Source of the DNA: Euptelea pleiosperma
Lineage: Eukaryota > Streptophyta > Magnoliopsida > Ranunculales > Eupteleaceae
Reading direction: 5' to 3'
Length of the DNA stretch: 64,000 nt
Assembly (NCBI GenBank): GCA_035048495.1
Contig: CM068547.1
Location: 27,845,913-27,909,912, forward strand
Shown: positions 59,501-64,000 of the stretch, in pieces
Numbering within the stretch: the stretch's first letter is position 1
How the letters are laid out: each line of letters opens with the position of its first letter
Made by a program: the position numbers and the translations under genes
Notes under the pieces: model-generated
Told to the model about the DNA's origin: nothing
What the model saw: only the letters and a program-made list of their open reading frames with translations
Database searches by the model: none

Positions 59501-62500
59501 GATCAAAAACATAGTGAGGACTCACAAGATCAAGGAATGATTTAAATTATAAATGATAATTTTGTTTCATGGGAATGAAGCTCTCAATTTCAACGATAAT
59601 AACTGGAATGAAGATAATTATGAAAAAATTGATCTTGTTGATGATTAATAGTTATATATCTTTTGAAAATGTAAGGCAAGAGATTGTTTTCTTCCTGGGG
59701 AGATAAGCTGGGATCAAACCCACAACAACCTCAAGGTTGGGACTATGAATGCCACCCAATTAAGCACATGGCATTTTTAAGTGCAGTCCGAACGCTCAGA
59801 ACAGAAAACGCCACGAGCAAAAAAATTCTCTACATCATGTAGTCATCTTCAGGTGACCTTATGGATGTTTGGTCCACCTTTTGGTAGACCTAGGCTCCAA
59901 AAATCAGCTTGATCAGTATTTTTTAGTGCATTTCGGGGTAAAATGGGTATTTTCCACCAAAATAGCACTTTTTACCAAACACCGTAAAATTGCTTTTTAA
60001 GAAAAGCTCTTTTTTTATTTGGTTACCAAATGGCAAAGACAGCTTAACTTAAGCACTTTCATATAAGTGCTACTAGGTAAGCACTTAAGATAAGTTTTAA
60101 GCTTACCCAAACGCAGCCTAAGTGCAATACACTATGTCATTTTATAACATATTGATACGTGTCAATGAATTGCGTTACAGTGTGATATGATTTTTTTTAT
60201 AATTGATAGTGTTGACTAGGTTGCCCATATACGGGACCAATACAATGTGGATACGGCAGTTACACTTAAAATGGAAGTATCCGATATGAATATGGCACCC
60301 ACTATGAACTATGAAGTATCCAGCCGTCCAGGTATCATAGCAGTGCGATACCATTCAATACACATTGATAGATACTTATGGTGTTTTTGGACCCCTTGTA
60401 CATATTGTATCAGAACCTTTCGACACAGATAAGTATCATACTATATACATTGATACTTAAAACCAGGATTGGGAGTAAATGTCTGAATTCACTAGTCAGT
60501 CTAGATTGACTGTTAAGCATATTTCATTTATTTCTTATTTCAGAGTGATTTAATCTCAGTTCCTACAGATAAGTAGAGCTGAAAATCTCCTCAAATAACA
60601 GCCAAATAAAAGCTGGAAACCAGCAATCCAACACCAGCCACAAGTAGAAACCCTAACCTTAATTCTTACAACCCTACAACTAGGGATGCACATTGACCAG
60701 GTCAAGGTTAACCCTATCCTTGCCAGCCCAAGGCGGAGAAAAATAGCTAGGGGGCAAGCCCAACCTCGTAGAAATTTGCCACAATTAAGTTTCTGAACAG
60801 TATTTCTTACACTCATGCAGGTACATTCAGTAATATGACAAGAAATACCCAAAACACTTTAATTCTCAGAATAGTTCAACAAGTCTAACAAATTTGCCTA
60901 AGATGAATACTAACAAAGCAGTAAGACCAGCAAAGTCGAAGTTCAGAAAAACTCCCGTCACCAATGAAGGTGAGCATAGCCGATGTCTTCCACTCATTAT
61001 CCAGAAACTAGTATCTCCGGTTCTCTGGATCAAAAGCATAAAACACTAGGGGCACATGGCCCATTGCATCACATTGTAGAAAGAAAATAGGTCACTGAAA
61101 GCCCCCCATAAGAAGCTTTGCAAAAATAATTGGCCCCTGAATCTCTGATGTGGTTTTTCTTTTAAGTTTGTAGCTCCAAAGTGGTCTCAAATTGTTTGTA
61201 TGCTCATTTTTTTTAAAGCGCACCTTGAGGCCCGTGAGGCGTATGCCTCGAGGCTTAAGCCTCGACTGGGTGGCAGCTTAAGCCTCATATATTCCAGTGG
61301 AGGTGTAGGCTTCAAGGAACGAGACGTAAGGCGCAGTTCAGGCTCAACTCAACTGTGCACAGTAATTGGACCATTTGAAAAAATTTTAAAAACAATTTGT
61401 TTTCACTTTTCCCATAATACCCTCCCCAATCATGTTTATTACAAAAAACAATCTAAAACAAGATGATTTAGATCATCTTGTACACCTCTTTAGAGACTTA
61501 AAACTCCATCTCTTTTGCCTTAGTTTTCTCATTTTAAGAGGTTAATTGGTAATACAGTAAATATGGACAATGTTTTGGCTGTTAAGTTGTTTATCATCCG
61601 ATTATATATCTACGATTTTTAATTATGATTCGGTTAATGACTTATTTTCTTTACCTATGAATTTACTATTTCTGATTAATTGACTATTTTATTTTTGTTG
61701 ATATAAATATACTATTTAAGTATTAAATGCTGATGACAACTAAATATATCAGATGTTTGGCTTAGAAATGTCACTTGTTAAGGTAAATCATTACAAAGGA
61801 CTAACAAGTTTATTTGGTGTTTTCTTTTATTCTTAATCTGATTCATTTTTTTTAAATTTTATGATTTTTCTAGAATTTTTGGAGCATTTAAAAACAAATA
61901 TCTTACGCGTCATACCACCTCAACGCTTACGCCTCGCCTCACGAAGGCAAACCGCCTTGCATATAAGCCTCGTGCTTTTTAAAACATTGGGTATGCTAGT
62001 GAGTAGTGACTATTAAACCTCTGCCTTTGAGCATAGATTTGGGAGAACAAATCTATTCGCGAACACTAAAGGGAACAACTATGAGAAAATCCATGAGGTC
62101 CATAATGTTTTAGATAAATAGCTGTTGGATAGTAAGAGCCACATATCACTATATCAGCTACCTCTTGTGAAGAAACTACTCCAAGGATGAATCAAAGTCC
62201 TTCCTTTGGGAGCTACAACTCAAAGACAGATAAAATATTATTAGTGGTTACAATTCTTCATGGTTACTGGTCACAAGGCATGCAACAAAATTGAGTATTT
62301 TTGTGGTTAAAGTTATTTATATAACCTAGGGCAAAACCTCTTCCTTATTCTGTACAATTACAAATTCATTAAAAAAGATTCCATCTGACGCATAACGTAG
62401 AAATGTCAACAAGCCAAGCTTTGGAGCAGAGCTCGGGCTCAGTTTGTCAAAGAATACCTAAGCTTGCATCTGTTAGACCCAGTCCAAGGAATGCAAGTCA

Positions 62501-63227
62501 GGGGGGGTAGAGTTGTGAGACTGCGAGAGTGAGACGAGAGGGCTAGGACACTGATAGCTTTCTTTGCCTTTTCAATTGTTCTCTCTTTAGCATTTATGAG
62601 TTGGACTAATTAGTATCTATTACGAGTGCGTGTTGAGCTACACCCTATTCTTGCACCCAATGGTGGAGCCCGCATGGAGATCATGTTGGACAATCCAACC
62701 GCACATTTTGTTGTCCATAGCATAAAGACTATCCTCACAAAAAATCAGTCCATTTTGACATTCTAACCTAATGAAAATTTGAATTTGAATTTGAATTTGA
62801 ATTTGAAAAATCCAAACCATCTAATTCAATCATAACTTTAGGTCACCTTATTATATTATATAATTTTGTAGTGTTCGTTTAATATAGAACCACCGAACAC
62901 AATGGTTAGTCACTTCTACGGATCATCAACATATATGGAAGCAAATTTTACTCTACATTATGTCCAAGAAGTACCTTGGGCTTCTCTTCTCCTTTTTGTA
63001 ATTTTAAGACCTCATCCTTCGACATGCGTTTTCCTGAAGCAATGTTAAATCGTGTTACCATAAGCCATGACATATCAGAATATAGACACTTGCCTGATCT
63101 AAAAAATTGAAGTATTGTGACACAAAATGAAGAAACACTTTAAAAAAGGATGTTTCCCTGACCTTCTTTATCACGATAAACAGGGTCTGCATTTCTTCCG
63201 CTTACAGAAGGATCCATTGCTTTAAAC
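47546..63227 (-). CDS. BUD13: BUD13 (RES complex splicing factor), 3' part; 5' exons beyond window
   Basis: Exons in transcript order are 63163-63227, 62975-63033, 59395-59498, 57288-57360, 57031-57211 and 47546-47631. All are GT-AG and phase-consistent, and they encode the C-terminal 188 residues or so. Diagnostic Bud13 blocks follow one another: [101 protein letters not shown] and the invariant C-terminus QATEKEAYLWSVSDM. Bud13 with Snu17 and Pml1 forms the RES complex that stabilises the activated spliceosome. The disordered N-terminal half must lie to the right of 64000. The last intron is 9.4 kb and holds an NHP2 pseudogene on the other strand. Confidence 0.96.
48090..48650 (+). repeat. 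LTR-like block, copy A
   Basis: It shares with 55385-56135, in order: AACAATATCTCCCTCGTCC-type start, ACACATGATTAAAATCAC, CTTAAAAGATAACCTC, CCTCTCTTCATCC, the TATA-like CCTATAAAAGGAAGGATAAG, CCATTGGTTTAGG, and TTTGCATCCTAATCATGC. A single strong TATA box with leader-like sequence downstream fits an LTR. Ends and target duplication were not resolved. Confidence 0.55.
49688..49750. repeat. 27-bp tandem repeat, just over two copies
   Basis: GCGATGAGGCGCCTCTAAAG begins at 49688 and at 49715, with a partial third unit at 49742. It contains the palindrome AGGCGCCT. On the minus strand it gives RFVTLEAPH twice, but no wider protein family was recognised. Confidence 0.85.
50918..50962 (-). mobile_element. 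Ultra-short retroposition scar: 25-bp insert, 10-bp TSD
   Basis: GGTCTGCAAT occurs at 50918-50927 and 50953-50962. On the minus strand the insert is GACTACTTATCA followed by an A-rich tail of 13. The CTTATCA-A(n) end matches the LINE at 16519-16872 and the scar at 25711. It lies just upstream of the NHP2 pseudogene. Confidence 0.82.
51043..51064. repeat. (GA)11 microsatellite
   Basis: The GA run lies just before the first NHP2-like exon remnant, as expected for a plant leader. Confidence 0.9.
51100..51930 (+). pseudogene. NHP2: NHP2 (box H/ACA snoRNP protein) pseudogene, intron-bearing, truncated
   Basis: Exon remnant 51100-51181 encodes ERKKMLALAPIAKPLAGKK then RTLKLV, the conserved plant NHP2 start, with a small deletion after GKK. 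Its donor is GTATAA. Remnant 51737-51803 encodes SKCLKRGVKDVVKSIRCGNK, the next NHP2 block, with a good GTAAGT donor and a phase that fits the first. Its acceptor, however, reads GA instead of AG (51735-51736). A third remnant near 51872-51900 resembles the following CVIAGN block but is frame-shifted and soon stops. The rest of the L7Ae-like domain is missing. Introns are retained, so this is a genomic duplicate and not a processed copy. A possible untranslated leader with a CTCAG/GTATGT donor lies at about 50770-50875. It is antisense to BUD13. Confidence 0.82.
53865..54150. mobile_element. MITE-like repeat, copy 1
   Basis: From ACCTTATGGATGTTTGGTCC to AGCTTACCCAAACGCAGC the order of motifs equals that at 59853-60117 in the same direction. 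The terminal GCTGCGTTTGGGTAAGC (minus strand) resembles hAT/Tourist-type MITE ends. The other end is not resolved. Confidence 0.55.
54421..54456. repeat. (CAC)n(AC)n microsatellite
   Basis: CACCAC repeats pass directly into an AC run followed by AAAG. Confidence 0.9.
55385..56135 (+). repeat. LTR-like block, copy B, with nested MITE and internal duplication
   Basis: It is homologous to 48090-48650 in the same orientation (see shared motifs there). It differs by a tandem duplication of the part holding CTAAACCCGGTCTTCTC (at about 55704 and 55781) and by the 88-bp MITE at 55887-55974. Confidence 0.55.
55878..55983. mobile_element. 88-bp mini-MITE, CTATG-ended, 9-bp TSD
   Basis: The element 55887-55974 starts CTATGATACCCGGATAC and ends with its near-exact complement. 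Flanks TATACCAAG and GGTACCAAG match at 7 of 9 bases. Copy A of the surrounding block has no such insert, which confirms an insertion. A longer relative lies inverted at about 60226-60343. Confidence 0.8.
59763..60125. mobile_element. MITE-like repeat, copy 2, preceded by a hairpin relic
   Basis: 59853-60117 parallels 53865-54150. Before it stands the decayed form of the hairpin at 37603 (TGGCATTTTTAAGTGC...AAAACGCCA). It lies in an intron of BUD13. Confidence 0.55.
60226..60343 (-). mobile_element. Relative of the 88-bp mini-MITE
   Basis: On the minus strand it starts CTATGATACCTGG and contains CGGATACTTCCATTTTAAG, as does 55887-55974. Ends are approximate. Confidence 0.55.
61197..61997. 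mobile_element. hAT-like non-autonomous element, about 785 bp
   Basis: Flanks TGTATGCT (61197-61204) and GGTATGCT (61990-61997) match at 7 of 8 bases. The element starts CATTTTTTTTAAAGCGC and ends GCTTTTTAAAACATTG, imperfect inverted repeats, and has subterminal GAGGC/GCCTC clusters on both sides. No transposase. Confidence 0.7.
62655..62850. repeat. Fold-back family fragment with a TTTGAA hexamer repeat
   Basis: CCCGCATGGAGATCAT and ACTATCCTCACAAAAAATCAG match the 28731 family. Inside lies a GAATTT hexamer repeated about five times (62774-62806). Confidence 0.6.
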
Positions 63228-63737
63228 CTACAAGCATATACATATATCCAGCTAAGACCAGCAATTTAATGAACAAACCTCAGAAATTTTAAGCCAAGAT
63301 GAACGACATATAAGCAAATAATTATAAGTTTATACTTTATAGTTGATATATACCAGTCATGTCAAGGATAATTAATAAACTTTTTATCAGGCAAAAAAAG
63401 GGAAGAAGAGAAGAAGGAAATGGAGAAACTGTCACTTAAAAAATAAACATCTCCTTTTTTTCCTTTTCCTTGGAGAGCAAATCACATACATGCAGTTAAC
63501 TATACAAAGCAGGGAGCCCACTAACATGGCTGCCAGTGGACCAATAGCCAATGCGCTATCACGTGGTAGTGGATTGACTCCCACAGACAGCAACATGATT
63601 CATTTTAAGTTATCAGGTAAAAAATAGTAAAATAACAAAAAAAGGATAAAGAAGACGAATGTTTAGCTGCTTCAGCATGAAATACCATACCCCACCCACT
63701 GTGCAAATATAACGTCTTCATTCTGAATTGGCTATGG

Positions 63738-64000
63738 GGGCGTTTGGGAACGAGAAGTAAAAGCACTTCTACTTGTAGTAGAAGTTATAAGTTGATTTTT
63801 TACCTCCAAAAAAGTCATTGAAATTCAAATGTCGGGAGGGATTTTTCTCTTAGAAGTCAAAAGCTAAAAATTTTAGCTTCAGTTTTAAGTTAATTTTTAA
63901 CTTTTCAAAAGTTAAAATATAAAACACATCCAAACTAACTTTTTAACTTTTTGGCTTATAAAAGTCAATAAGTTACTTATTTTTGTGTTGCCAAACAACC
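63738..64000. mobile_element. MITE truncated by the window edge
   Basis: It begins GGGGCGTTTGGGAACGAG. The last bases of the window, GCCAAACAACC, look like the start of the matching terminus. The interior has facing AGTTAAAA/TTTTAACT runs. Non-coding; upstream of the last BUD13 exon seen here. Confidence 0.6.

Noticed and set aside
1..64000. tRNA, rRNA, CRISPR array, bacterial or viral insertions
   Set aside because: None was recognised by eye. Short tandem arrays found here are microsatellites or two- to three-unit duplications.

Overview
The window is nuclear DNA of a flowering plant. Its genes are split by GT-AG introns and encode plant-type proteins: a plastid GTPase, a PLS-class pentatricopeptide-repeat protein and a plastid membrane protein. 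The introns are very long and full of plant transposons. The species cannot be named from the sequence; introns of 2-9 kb suggest a large, repeat-rich (probably woody) angiosperm genome, which is inference. Layout, left to right: (1) 205-17266, plus strand, a 14-exon gene for a 441-residue NOG1-like plastid GTPase (PDE318-like). (2) 18976-20955, minus strand, an intronless PPR gene of the E subgroup. (3) 22284-42126, minus strand, a four-exon gene for a 249-residue plastid membrane protein with a C-terminal CxxC...CxxC zinc motif, a 750-base coding sequence spread over almost 20 kb. (4) 47546 to beyond the right edge (last exon seen ends at 63227), minus strand, the 3' two-thirds or so of BUD13, a splicing factor of the RES complex; its last intron is 9.4 kb. 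(5) Inside that intron, on the opposite strand, a decayed intron-bearing copy of NHP2 (box H/ACA snoRNP protein). Three of the four host genes probably act in or for the plastid (GTPase, membrane protein, and possibly the PPR protein), but there is no operon-like logic; the neighbourhood is simply collinear plant genes. The rest is transposon matter, much of it delimited by target-site duplications (TSDs) that can be read directly. It includes L1-type and RTE-type LINEs, a Mutator-like element with 9-bp TSDs and an internal array of palindromes, hAT elements with 8-bp TSDs, a Tourist-like MITE with TTA TSDs, several fold-back families and LTR-like segments. The most unusual signal is a set of at least six ultra-short retroposition scars: 13-26 bp inserts made almost only of a LINE-like 3' end plus an A-tail, each flanked by a perfect 10-17 bp TSD. 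No tRNA, rRNA or CRISPR array was recognised.
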